NCBI RefSeq assembly: GCF_000425645.1
Contig: NZ_KE384430.1
Location: 1,289,492 to 1,353,491, forward strand
Source: Gaetbulibacter saemankumensis DSM 17032
GTDB taxonomy: Bacteria > Bacteroidota > Bacteroidia > Flavobacteriales > Flavobacteriaceae
DNA length: 64,000 bases
Reading direction: 5' to 3'
How positions within the stretch are numbered: the stretch's first letter is position 1; each line of letters opens with the position of its first letter. A model generated the notes under the pieces. It was not told the DNA's origin. It ran no database searches and was given only the letters and a program-made list of their open reading frames with translations. Shown in pieces: positions 44,501 to 53,421 of the stretch. Position numbers and translations under genes: made by a program.

Positions 44501-45757
44501 ATGAAGACACAAAAATTAAAAAATCGTTGGTTAATAGCTGCTTCAGCAGTAGGTATTCATATTTCTATTGGATCCGTTTACGCTTATTCAGTGATGACGA
44601 ATCCTGTTAAAGATGTTTTTGATGTTGATGGTAGTGTGATAAAATGGGCATTTAAAATAGCTATTTTACTGCTAGGTTTATCGGCAGCATTTTTAGGTCG
44701 TTGGGTAGAGAAAGTTGGTCCAAGAGTTAGTGGTACAACCGCAGGTCTGTTTTATGGTGTCGGAATTTTAGGTTCTGGTTTAGCCGTTCAGTTGGAATCG
44801 TTAACCTTGTTTTATCTTTGTTATGGTGTCATTGGAGGTATAGGCTTGGGTTTAGGGTATATTACACCTGTTAGTACCTTGGTGAAGTGGTTTCCCGACA
44901 GACGTGGTTTAGCTACGGGTATGGCTATTATGGGCTTTGGATTCGCTGCTTTAATATTTGGTCCTGTAATGCAAAGTTTGTTCGATGCGGTAGGGGTTGC
45001 TAATGCGTTTTACATTTTAGGTGTTATTTATATGCTTCTTATTTTGTCTTCAGCAAGTTATATAGAAAGACCTCCGGAAGGCTACTTGCCAGCAGGTTTT
45101 AAACCTGGAGAAGGGAAAGTAATAAAGGCCGATATGGCAAATATTGATGCTAATGCGTCTTTAAAAACAACAAGATTTTATTACATCTGGATTATGATGT
45201 TTATAAATATTTCAGGTGGTATTGCTATTATATCGGCAGCAAGCCCGATGATGCAGGAAAAATTAAATTACACGCCTATGGAAGCGGCAGCTGTAGTAGG
45301 TTTGATTGGAGTTTTTAATGGATTAGGTAGGCTTTTTTGGTCAAGTCTTTCAGACTATTTAGGTAGAGCAAACACTTTTGTTTTATTTTTTGCTTTTCAG
45401 ATTTTAGCTTTTTATTTTTTACCTAAATTATCAATGGAGATCACATTTTTAGTAGTATTGTTTACTGTAATTACTATGTATGGGGGTGGTTTTGCAACTT
45501 TACCAGCTTTTTTAGGAGATCTTTTCGGGACAAAGCAATTAGGCGCTATACATGGTATGGTGTTGGCAGCCTGGGGACTTGCTGGTGTTGTAGGTCCAAC
45601 TGTTTATGATGTGGTTAAAAATACCACAGGATCCTTGGATGTAACCTTAGAAGTTTTTGCTGGTTTATTCGTTATAGCATTTATTGTATCATTGTTAATG
45701 AAACGTACAGTAAATAAAGCTTATAAAAAGATGTATAAGGATTTGAAATATGCTTAG
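44501..45757 (+). CDS. OFA-family MFS transporter
   Basis: A 418-residue major facilitator with about 12 membrane segments. It begins with WLIAASAVGIHISIGSVYAYSV and has family sequences KWFPDRRGLATGMAIMGFG and GGGFATLPAFLGDLFG, as in the oxalate/formate antiporter-like branch. Lying 40 bp after pflA, it is probably co-transcribed with pflB-pflA and could carry formate, pyruvate or lactate. No FocA-type channel is present, so it may be the formate exit route; this is inference. Confidence 0.88.
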   Translation: MKTQKLKNRWLIAASAVGIHISIGSVYAYSVMTNPVKDVFDVDGSVIKWAFKIAILLLGLSAAFLGRWVEKVGPRVSGTTAGLFYGVGILGSGLAVQLESLTLFYLCYGVIGGIGLGLGYITPVSTLVKWFPDRRGLATGMAIMGFGFAALIFGPVMQSLFDAVGVANAFYILGVIYMLLILSSASYIERPPEGYLPAGFKPGEGKVIKADMANIDANASLKTTRFYYIWIMMFINISGGIAIISAASPMMQEKLNYTPMEAAAVVGLIGVFNGLGRLFWSSLSDYLGRANTFVLFFAFQILAFYFLPKLSMEITFLVVLFTVITMYGGGFATLPAFLGDLFGTKQLGAIHGMVLAAWGLAGVVGPTVYDVVKNTTGSLDVTLEVFAGLFVIAFIVSLLMKRTVNKAYKKMYKDLKYA

Positions 45758-45793
45758 TGATACTTAAACAAATTAGTTTAATTATTTTAAAAG

Positions 45794-45829
45794 AAACCTG
45801 TGAAACTAAAATTTTCTCAGGTTTTTTTT
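45794..45829 (+). terminator. Terminator of the pfl operon
   Basis: AAACCTGTGAA (45794-45804) pairs with TTCTCAGGTTT (from 45814) with one mismatch, followed by a long T-run to 45829. Confidence 0.85.
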
Positions 45830-45844
45830 ATTACAGTTAGGTAT

Positions 45845-45888
45845 ATGATTTATGTCATAAAAAACCTTATTTATTGGACTTACATTTA
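45845..45888 (+). promoter_or_regulatory. Candidate FNR-type promoter of ppdK
   Basis: ATGATTTATGTCAT (45845-45858) keeps the outer TGA...TCA of the FNR-like dyad with a G-T change inside one arm. TACATTTA (45881-45888) matches TANNTTTG at 7 of the 8 positions (the two N included) and starts 29.5 bp from the box centre, the same spacing as at ccoS and pflB. The start codon follows 29 bp downstream. Confidence 0.58.
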
Positions 45889-45917
45889 TATAGTAAAAAT
45901 TAGAAAATTATTATATT

Positions 45918-48647
45918 ATGGAGTTACTTGAAAACGTAAAAGCGCGGGTTTTTAAGTTTGGAAACAAATCTGCCGATGGTAATAGTTCAATGCGAAATTT
46001 ACTGGGAGGTAAAGGAGCTAATTTAGCTGAAATGAGTGCTATAGGGATTCCGGTGCCACCTGGATTCACCATTACAACAGAGGTTTGCACAGAATATAAC
46101 TTGTTAGGAAAGGAAGCGGTTTTCGAAATGATAAAAGATGAAGTCGAAGAAGCTATTGCTAATATAGAATCGGCTATGGGAAGTGAGTTCGGAGATAAAG
46201 ATAATCCGTTGCTTATTTCAGTAAGATCTGGAGCCCGTGTTTCCATGCCAGGGATGATGGATACGGTTTTAAATTTAGGAATGAATGATGAAGTAGTTCT
46301 TGGATTGGCTAAGAAAACAAATAACGAAAAATTTGCCTGGGATTCTTACCGTCGATTTATCCAAATGTACGGAGGTGTTGTTTTAGGTATGAAACCTGAA
46401 TCGAAAGAAGATATCGATCCATTCGAAGAAATCATGGAGCATCTAAAAGAAAAACGCGGTATAGTATTAGATACTGAATTTTCTATTCAGGATTTACAGG
46501 ATTTGGTTTACGACTTCAAAGACGCGGTTAAAAAGCGCACAGGACATGATTTTCCAACAAATCCTTGGGATCAATTGTGGGGAGCTGTTATTGCTGTGTT
46601 TAATAGTTGGAATGGCGATCGTGCAGTATATTATAGAAATATGCACGGATATCCTGCTGACTGGGGTACTGCTGTAAATGTTCAGGCCATGGTTTACGGA
46701 AATATGGGTGATCATTCTGGAACAGGTGTTTGTTTTACACGTGATGCCGGTACCGGAGAAAATGTCTTTAATGGTGAGTATTTAATCAATGCACAAGGAG
46801 AAGATGTGGTTGCGGGTGTTCGTACGCCACAACAAATTACGAAATTAGGTTCTCAGCGTTGGGCAGAATTAGCTAAAATAGAAGAAGAAGATCGTGCGGA
46901 AAATTATCCTTCTCTGGAAGAATTGATGCCTGGCATTTTTAAGGAGTTAAATGAGTATCAGGATATTTTAGAAAAACATTATCGTGATATGCAGGATATG
47001 GAGTTCACTATACAGGAAGGAAAATTGTGGATTCTACAAACCAGAAATGGTAAGCGAACCGGAGCGGCCATGGTAAAAATTGCGATGGATTTACTTAAAG
47101 AGGGTATGATTGATGAAAAAGAGGCTTTGTTATTAGTGGAACCAAATAAGTTGGATGAATTATTACACCCGGTATTCGATCCTAAAGCTCTAAAACGAGC
47201 TAATATTATAGCTCAGGGGTTGCCAGCTTCACCAGGAGCAGCAACTGGTAAAATAGTCTTTTTCGCAGATGAAGCGAGCAAATTTAAAAGTAGCATTTTA
47301 GTTCGAATAGAAACCTCGCCAGAAGATTTAGAGGGTATGAATATTGCCAAAGGTATTTTAACTGCAAGAGGAGGCATGACTTCACATGCCGCCGTGGTAG
47401 CACGTGGTATGGGTAAATGCTGTATTTCTGGAGCAGGTGCTTTAAAAATAAATTACAAAACCAGAACCCTTACAGTTGGAGATCATGAGTATCACGAAGG
47501 TGATTGGATTTCATTAAATGGTTCTACTGGTAATATTATTGAAGGTAAAGTAGCAACCAAAGAACCAGAATTAAGTGGCGAATTTGCCGAACTTATGGAG
47601 CTCGCAGATAAGTATGGGGTTATGAAAGTACGTACCAATGCCGATACACCTAATGATGCTAAAGTGGCTCGAGGGTTTGGAGCTCAGGGTATAGGTCTTA
47701 CTAGAACTGAACATATGTTTTTTGAAGTGGACCGTATCAAGGCTATGCGTGAAATGATTTTGGCTGATACCGTAAAAGGACGTAAGCAAGCTTTAGAAGA
47801 ATTATTGCCTATGCAGCGTGAAGATTTTGAAGGTATTTTTGAAGCTATGGAAGGTTTGGCGGTAACCATTCGATTGTTAGACCCCCCATTACACGAGTTT
47901 GTGCCGCATCAGTTAGCAACTCAAAAAGAATTGGCCGAAGAAATGCATATCTCGCTTCAAGCGGTAAAAAATAAAGTAGCCGAATTAGAAGAGTTTAATC
48001 CGATGTTAGGGCATAGAGGTTGTCGTTTGGGTAATACCTATCCGGAAATTACTGAGATGCAAACACGTGCCATTATTGAAGCAGCGCTTAATTTAAAAGA
48101 GCGTGGTATTATTTGTAAGCCTGAGATAATGGTGCCATTAGTTGGAACTGTTAAAGAATTTGAAGAACAGGAATCTATAATTAGAAATACAGCTGATACT
48201 ATTTTTGAAGAAAGAAATGATAAAATTGAGTATTTGGTTGGAACTATGATTGAAATTCCTCGTGCCGCTTTAATGGCCGATTTAATTGCTGAAAAAGCAG
48301 ACTTCTTTTCTTTCGGAACTAATGATTTAACTCAAATGACTTTTGGATATTCCCGTGATGATGCCGGTAAGTTCTTGCCAATATACATCGAAAAAGGTAT
48401 TTTAAAAGTTGATCCGTTTGAAGTACTCGATCAGGAAGGCGTTGGACAATTAGTTAAAATTGGAACTGAAAGAGGTAGAAGTACAAAACCAAACTTAAAA
48501 GTTGGTATCTGTGGTGAACATGGTGGAGAACCTAGTTCTGTAGAATTCTGTTACCATACCGGTATGGATTACGTAAGTTGTTCGCCATACCGTGTGCCAA
48601 TTGCCCGATTAGTTTCAGCGCAGGCCGCTATAAAAGCAACATTATAA
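45918..48647 (+). CDS. ppdK: Pyruvate, phosphate dikinase
   Basis: A 909-residue enzyme interconverting pyruvate, ATP and phosphate with phosphoenolpyruvate, AMP and pyrophosphate. The N-terminal ATP-grasp part starts with LLGGKGANLAEMSAIGIPVP; the swivelling phosphohistidine domain has GGMTSHAAVVARGMGKC near residue 490; the C-terminal PEP-binding barrel includes SFGTNDLTQMTFGYSRDD and the GICGEHGGEP motif. Length fits PPDK rather than PEP synthase. It sits beside the pfl operon under a similar candidate FNR-type promoter, suggesting use at low oxygen, when PPi-linked glycolysis saves ATP. Confidence 0.97.
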   Translation: MELLENVKARVFKFGNKSADGNSSMRNLLGGKGANLAEMSAIGIPVPPGFTITTEVCTEYNLLGKEAVFEMIKDEVEEAIANIESAMGSEFGDKDNPLLISVRSGARVSMPGMMDTVLNLGMNDEVVLGLAKKTNNEKFAWDSYRRFIQMYGGVVLGMKPESKEDIDPFEEIMEHLKEKRGIVLDTEFSIQDLQDLVYDFKDAVKKRTGHDFPTNPWDQLWGAVIAVFNSWNGDRAVYYRNMHGYPADWGTAVNVQAMVYGNMGDHSGTGVCFTRDAGTGENVFNGEYLINAQGEDVVAGVRTPQQITKLGSQRWAELAKIEEEDRAENYPSLEELMPGIFKELNEYQDILEKHYRDMQDMEFTIQEGKLWILQTRNGKRTGAAMVKIAMDLLKEGMIDEKEALLLVEPNKLDELLHPVFDPKALKRANIIAQGLPASPGAATGKIVFFADEASKFKSSILVRIETSPEDLEGMNIAKGILTARGGMTSHAAVVARGMGKCCISGAGALKINYKTRTLTVGDHEYHEGDWISLNGSTGNIIEGKVATKEPELSGEFAELMELADKYGVMKVRTNADTPNDAKVARGFGAQGIGLTRTEHMFFEVDRIKAMREMILADTVKGRKQALEELLPMQREDFEGIFEAMEGLAVTIRLLDPPLHEFVPHQLATQKELAEEMHISLQAVKNKVAELEEFNPMLGHRGCRLGNTYPEITEMQTRAIIEAALNLKERGIICKPEIMVPLVGTVKEFEEQESIIRNTADTIFEERNDKIEYLVGTMIEIPRAALMADLIAEKADFFSFGTNDLTQMTFGYSRDDAGKFLPIYIEKGILKVDPFEVLDQEGVGQLVKIGTERGRSTKPNLKVGICGEHGGEPSSVEFCYHTGMDYVSCSPYRVPIARLVSAQAAIKATL

Positions 48648-48675
48648 TTCTCGATGACTAATTCGTAATTAATCA

Positions 48676-48712
48676 AAAAAGCCTGAGATTATACGATAAT
48701 CTCAGGCTTTTT
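48676..48712. terminator. Bidirectional terminator between ppdK and purL
   Basis: AAAAAGCCTGAGATTAT (48676-48692) and ATAATCTCAGGCTTTTT (48696-48712) form a perfect 17-bp stem with a 3-nt loop, with A- and T-runs serving both convergent genes. Confidence 0.95.
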
Positions 48713-48731
48713 AGTTTATAATGGTTAAGAA

Positions 48732-51700
48732 CTAATGGTTTTCAATCCATAGTCTTGCATTTACAAAAGCTTCTAGCCAAGGTGTAACTTCATCTCGTCT
48801 GCCATCAGGGTAATTAGCCCAGTTCCATTGGAACGTTGAGCGTTCAATATGAGGCATGGTAACTAGATGGCGCCCTGTTTTATCACACATCATGGCCGTG
48901 TTAAAGTCAGAACCATTTGGATTGTGTGGATAACCTTCATATCCGTATTTAGCAACGATATGATATTTATCTTCGCTATAAGGTAAGCTAAATTTACCTT
49001 CACCATGAGAAATCCAAACTCCTAAAGTAGTACCAGCTAAAGTTGATAGCATGATAGAATTGTTCTCTTGGATTTTTACAGAGGTAAAAGAGCTTTCGTG
49101 TTTATGAGAATTGTTATGAACCATTTTACCATGAATCTCATGGTCTGGGTTAATCTCTTCTAACTCCATAAATAATTGACATCCGTTACAAATACCAACA
49201 GATAATGTATCTTCCCGATTAAAGAAGTTCTGAATCGCTTTATTTGCTTTTTCGTTGTATTTAATCGCGCCTGCCCAACCTTTTGCCGATCCAAGAACAT
49301 CAGAGTTAGAGAAGCCCCCAACAGCTCCTAAGAACTGAATGTCTTCGAGCGTTTCACGACCAGAAATTAAATCAGTCATGTGAACATCTTTTACATCAAA
49401 ACCAGCAAGGTACATAGCATTTGCCATTTCGCGTTCCGAGTTACTACCTTTTTCTCGTAATATAGCAGCCTTTGGTCTGTTCCCGTTTAATTCAGGTAAT
49501 TTTCCTGTAAAATGTTTAGGGAAAGTGTATTTAAGTGGTTGATTTTTATAATTATCAAAACGATCTTGAGCTAATCCATTGGCCGTTTGTTTTTGGTCTA
49601 ATAAATAAGACGTTTTATACCAAACATCGCGTAAACGAGATACAGTCATAGTAAACACGTCTGTACCATTAATAACACTTAAAGTGTCCGATACTGTAAC
49701 TTTACCAATATTAAAGAATGCTATGTTTGCTTCAGATAAAACGCTTTCAATCGAATCGTCTTTAGCCTGAATTACAATACCTGCATTTTCAGCAAACAAT
49801 ATTTTGAATGAATCTTTTTCAGCTAAAGCGGTGACATCTAATTCGGCTCCAATATGCGTGTCGGCAAAACACATTTCTAATAAAGTAGTCACTAAACCTC
49901 CGGAAGCAACGTCGTGTCCAGCTACAATTTGTTCTTCTTTTATTAAATTTTGAACCGTGTTAAATACATTTTTAACATATGCAGCATCTTTAACATTAGG
50001 GGTGTCTTTCCCTATTTTATTAACAACTTGCGCAAACGAGCTACCACCAAGTTTAAAGCTGTCTTGAGAGATGTTAATATAGTAAATGTTACCTGCATTC
50101 TTTTTAAATACAGGCTCTACCACTTTATTAATATCGTTACAGCTACCTGCAGCCGAAATAATAACGGTACCAGGAGCAATAACATCTTCGTTAGGGTATT
50201 TTTGTTTCATCGATAAGGAATCTTTACCGGTTGGTACGTTAATTCCTAAATCGATCGCGAATTCTGAAACGGCCTCAACAGCTTCATACAGTCGAGCATC
50301 TTCACCTTCATTTTTACAGGGCCACATCCAGTTTGCTGAAAGAGAAACCGATTGTAAACCATCTTTTAATGGTGCCCAGATGATATTAGTTAAAGACTCA
50401 GTTATAGAGTTTCTACTACCTGCAACCGGGTTAATTAAACCTGAAATAGGAGAGTGTCCTATTGAGGTTGCAATACCTTCTTTGCCTTTAAAATCTAAGG
50501 CCATTACACCAACGTTGTTAAGTGGGATTTGTAAAGGTCCAACACATTGTTGTTTAGCTACTTTACCACCTACACAGCGGTCTACTTTATTTGTTAACCA
50601 GTCTTTACAAGCTACAGCTTCTAATTGTAAAACCTGATCTAAATAATCATAGAATTTATTTGAAGTATAGTTAACGTCGCTATAATTTCTGTTAATAGTT
50701 GAATCGGTAATAGTTGTTTTTGGTGAACTACCAAACATATCTTCCATGCCTAAGTCCATAGGTTTGCGACCGTTTGATTTCGATTCGAAAGTAAATCGAT
50801 CGTCGCCAGTTACATCACCAACGGTATACATTGGAGAACGCTCACGCTCGGCGATACGTTGAAGGGTGTCAATATGTTTTTCGCCAATAACTAGTCCCAT
50901 ACGTTCTTGAGATTCGTTACCAATAATTTCTTTATCTGATAGCGTTGGGTCTCCCACAGGAAGCGCATCTAAGTCGATTTTTCCACCGGTGTCTTCTACT
51001 AACTCAGATAGACAGTTTAAGTGACCACCAGCTCCGTGATCGTGTATAGATACGATAAAGTTTTCTTCGCTTTCAACCATACCTCGAACGGCATTTGCAG
51101 CACGCTTTTGCATCTCCGGATTAGAACGTTGCACAGCGTTTAATTCGATGCCTGAAGCAAATTCTCCTGTATCGGCGCTTGATACAGCCGCACCGCCCAT
51201 ACCAATACGGTAGTTTTCACCACCAAGTATAACTATTTTATCACCTGTTTGAGGGGTGTCTTTTAAAGCTTGATCTTTTTTGCCATAACCAATACCACCA
51301 GCTTGCATGATAACCTTGTCGAAACCAAGTTTACGCGCATCTTCTTCATGTTCGAAAGTTAATACAGAACCACAGATTAATGGTTGCCCGAATTTGTTTC
51401 CGAAGTCAGAAGCTCCATTCGATGCTTTAATTAAAATATCCATGGGTGTTTGGTATAGCCAATCACGTTCTTCTACAGCTTTTTCCCATGGTCGGTTTTC
51501 TTCTAAACGTGAGTAAGACGTCATGTATACCGCGGTTCCAGCTAAAGGTAAAGAGCCTTTTCCTCCTGCTAGTCTATCACGAATTTCACCTCCAGAACCA
51601 GTTGCTGCACCATTAAAAGGCTCTACAGTAGTTGGGAAGTTATGAGTTTCTGCTTTTAATGAAATAACAGAATCGAATTCTTTAATGGTATAAAAATCAG

Positions 51701-52388
51701 GAATATCTGCACGTTTAGGAGCAAATTGCTCAACTTTTGGACCTTCAATAAAAGCAACGTTATCTTTATAAGCCGAAACTATGGTGTTCGGATTTGTTTC
51801 AGATGTTTTTCTAATTAATTTAAATAAAGAAGTTGGCTTTTCTTCACCATCTATAATAAACGTACCGTTAAATATTTTATGGCGACAATGCTCACTATTC
51901 ACTTGAGAGAATCCAAAAACTTCAGAATCGGTTAATGGACGTCCAATTTTTTTAGAAACATTCTCTAAATATTCTACTTCCTCATCACTTAAAGAAAGTC
52001 CTTCCTGAATGTTGTAAGCTGCAATGTCTTCGATATCTAAAATAGGTTCTGGCTCGATATTTATAGTAAAAGATTCTTGGTTTAAGCCATTAAACTTTTC
52101 TGAAATCATAGGGTCGTAATCCTTGAAATCTTCACTTACAGCTTCAAACTCCTCAATTCTTATAATATCTGAAATCCCCATGTTTTGAGTGATTTCAACA
52201 GCATTGGTACTCCAAGGCGTTATCATAGCAGCTCTTGGACCTACAAAATATGCATCTAAAGATGTTTGATTTATTTTAGGTTGATTGCCAAAAAGCCAGT
52301 TTAATTTGGAGATACTCTCGGTAGATAATTCTTTTGTTGTTTGAACGGCAAATACTTTGCCGGTTACGTTTCCAAAGAAATGAATCAT
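48732..52388 (-). CDS. purL: Phosphoribosylformylglycinamidine synthase (single-chain PurL)
   Basis: A 1218-residue long-form FGAM synthase of purine synthesis, with the N-terminal domain, two AIRS-like synthetase halves (FGFSQVNSEHCRHKIFNG near residue 160; GNRPKAAILREKG at the glutaminase start) and a C-terminal glutaminase domain with nucleophile Cys in SVGICNGCQLFMELEE. Length fits the large PurL of Proteobacteria and Bacteroidota. It is monocistronic here. A -7-like TATTTTTG at 52428-52421 is 33-40 bp upstream of the start. Confidence 0.96.
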   Translation of the reverse strand: MIHFFGNVTGKVFAVQTTKELSTESISKLNWLFGNQPKINQTSLDAYFVGPRAAMITPWSTNAVEITQNMGISDIIRIEEFEAVSEDFKDYDPMISEKFNGLNQESFTINIEPEPILDIEDIAAYNIQEGLSLSDEEVEYLENVSKKIGRPLTDSEVFGFSQVNSEHCRHKIFNGTFIIDGEEKPTSLFKLIRKTSETNPNTIVSAYKDNVAFIEGPKVEQFAPKRADIPDFYTIKEFDSVISLKAETHNFPTTVEPFNGAATGSGGEIRDRLAGGKGSLPLAGTAVYMTSYSRLEENRPWEKAVEERDWLYQTPMDILIKASNGASDFGNKFGQPLICGSVLTFEHEEDARKLGFDKVIMQAGGIGYGKKDQALKDTPQTGDKIVILGGENYRIGMGGAAVSSADTGEFASGIELNAVQRSNPEMQKRAANAVRGMVESEENFIVSIHDHGAGGHLNCLSELVEDTGGKIDLDALPVGDPTLSDKEIIGNESQERMGLVIGEKHIDTLQRIAERERSPMYTVGDVTGDDRFTFESKSNGRKPMDLGMEDMFGSSPKTTITDSTINRNYSDVNYTSNKFYDYLDQVLQLEAVACKDWLTNKVDRCVGGKVAKQQCVGPLQIPLNNVGVMALDFKGKEGIATSIGHSPISGLINPVAGSRNSITESLTNIIWAPLKDGLQSVSLSANWMWPCKNEGEDARLYEAVEAVSEFAIDLGINVPTGKDSLSMKQKYPNEDVIAPGTVIISAAGSCNDINKVVEPVFKKNAGNIYYINISQDSFKLGGSSFAQVVNKIGKDTPNVKDAAYVKNVFNTVQNLIKEEQIVAGHDVASGGLVTTLLEMCFADTHIGAELDVTALAEKDSFKILFAENAGIVIQAKDDSIESVLSEANIAFFNIGKVTVSDTLSVINGTDVFTMTVSRLRDVWYKTSYLLDQKQTANGLAQDRFDNYKNQPLKYTFPKHFTGKLPELNGNRPKAAILREKGSNSEREMANAMYLAGFDVKDVHMTDLISGRETLEDIQFLGAVGGFSNSDVLGSAKGWAGAIKYNEKANKAIQNFFNREDTLSVGICNGCQLFMELEEINPDHEIHGKMVHNNSHKHESSFTSVKIQENNSIMLSTLAGTTLGVWISHGEGKFSLPYSEDKYHIVAKYGYEGYPHNPNGSDFNTAMMCDKTGRHLVTMPHIERSTFQWNWANYPDGRRDEVTPWLEAFVNARLWIENH

Positions 52389-52420
52389 TTTAGATATGTT
52401 ATGGTTGAAATTTTAAATTG

Positions 52421-52428
52421 CAAAAATA
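52421..52428 (-). promoter_or_regulatory. Candidate -7 promoter motif of purL
   Basis: Minus-strand TATTTTTG matches TANNTTTG perfectly, at a suitable distance from the purL start. No -33 TTTG or activator box is evident upstream. Confidence 0.4.
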
Positions 52429-52503
52429 CACTTTTTTAGTCATTTAAATCTGCTTTTTTTAGGAAAGCCTAGACTATTATTAACAAGGTATTAAACAAGG
52501 GAA

Positions 52504-53364
52504 TTAAAAGTGTTTTTTTAGAATGTTTATAACAGAAGCGTGATATGAACTCCCAAATAAATTTAGATGCACCAATAGATAGTAAAGCTGGTAAATGTCC
52601 ATGCGTGCATTAGAATATTCATTCGTGGGATGAATAGAGTAATAAGCTTGGTAAAAACTGTTTCCAAAACCCCCGAAAAGTTTAGTCATGGCAATATCAA
52701 CTTCATTATGGCCATAATATACAGCAGGATCTATGAGATAAGGTATGCCATCTTTTGATATTAAATAATTACCACTCCATAAATCGCCATGTAGTAATGA
52801 GGGTTTCAAGTTATTTAATAATAATTCTAAAGTCTCAAAGATTCGATTTTCTGAAGGGTATTCTGATGGTTTTAATAGGTTTTTTTTAACAGCTAAGTCC
52901 AGTTGAGGTTTTAGGCGCTCTTTAATGTAAAATTCAACCCAAGTTTCATGTGTTGCGTTTGATTGTGGTAAATTACCAATAAAGTTATTTTGGTCTAGTC
53001 CGAAATCTTCAGTAAAGGAGTTGTGTAAATCTGCTAGTTGGGTTCCTAAAAGTTCAAAATCTGAATTTGTAGCTGATTTTGTTTCTATGTATTCCAAAAC
53101 TAAGAACGCGTAATCATGGTAGATGTCACAATGGAAAACCTTTGGTGTGCTAATCGTGTTGGTGCTTTGTATTGATTTTAGTCCGTTTACTTCCGATTGA
53201 AATAACTGCAAAGCATTTTCTGAGGAATTTATTTTTAAAAAATAGGAGTGGTTAATTGTTGAAATAACAAAAGCCGAAGAAATATCACCGCCAGAAATTG
53301 GTTGAAGACCCTCTATTTGAGTATTTAAAATATTTGAAAGATAGGTTTTGAAATTGGCGTCCAT
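52504..53364 (-). CDS. Fructosamine kinase family protein
   Basis: A 286-residue kinase-fold protein of the fructosamine-3-kinase/APH-like family, with GGDISSAFVIST near the N-terminus (P-loop-like), the catalytic motif LLHGDLWSGNYL near residue 193 and LIDPAVYYGHNEVDIAM (metal-binding Asp). It phosphorylates ketoamines to help deglycate proteins. It lies between purL and the endonuclease with no strong operon link. Length is normal for the family. Confidence 0.9.
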   Translation of the reverse strand: MDANFKTYLSNILNTQIEGLQPISGGDISSAFVISTINHSYFLKINSSENALQLFQSEVNGLKSIQSTNTISTPKVFHCDIYHDYAFLVLEYIETKSATNSDFELLGTQLADLHNSFTEDFGLDQNNFIGNLPQSNATHETWVEFYIKERLKPQLDLAVKKNLLKPSEYPSENRIFETLELLLNNLKPSLLHGDLWSGNYLISKDGIPYLIDPAVYYGHNEVDIAMTKLFGGFGNSFYQAYYSIHPTNEYSNARMDIYQLYYLLVHLNLFGSSYHASVINILKKHF

Positions 53365-53421
53365 AATTTGAAATTAAAAAAAAACGGTCCTTTAAGTAAA
53401 AGGAAGCTTAGAATTATTTTT

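Noticed and set aside
50086-50637. 183-residue open frame on the plus strand inside purL
   Set aside because: It lies wholly antisense to a strongly conserved PurL sequence; composition fits a frame shadow and there is no promoter or family resemblance.
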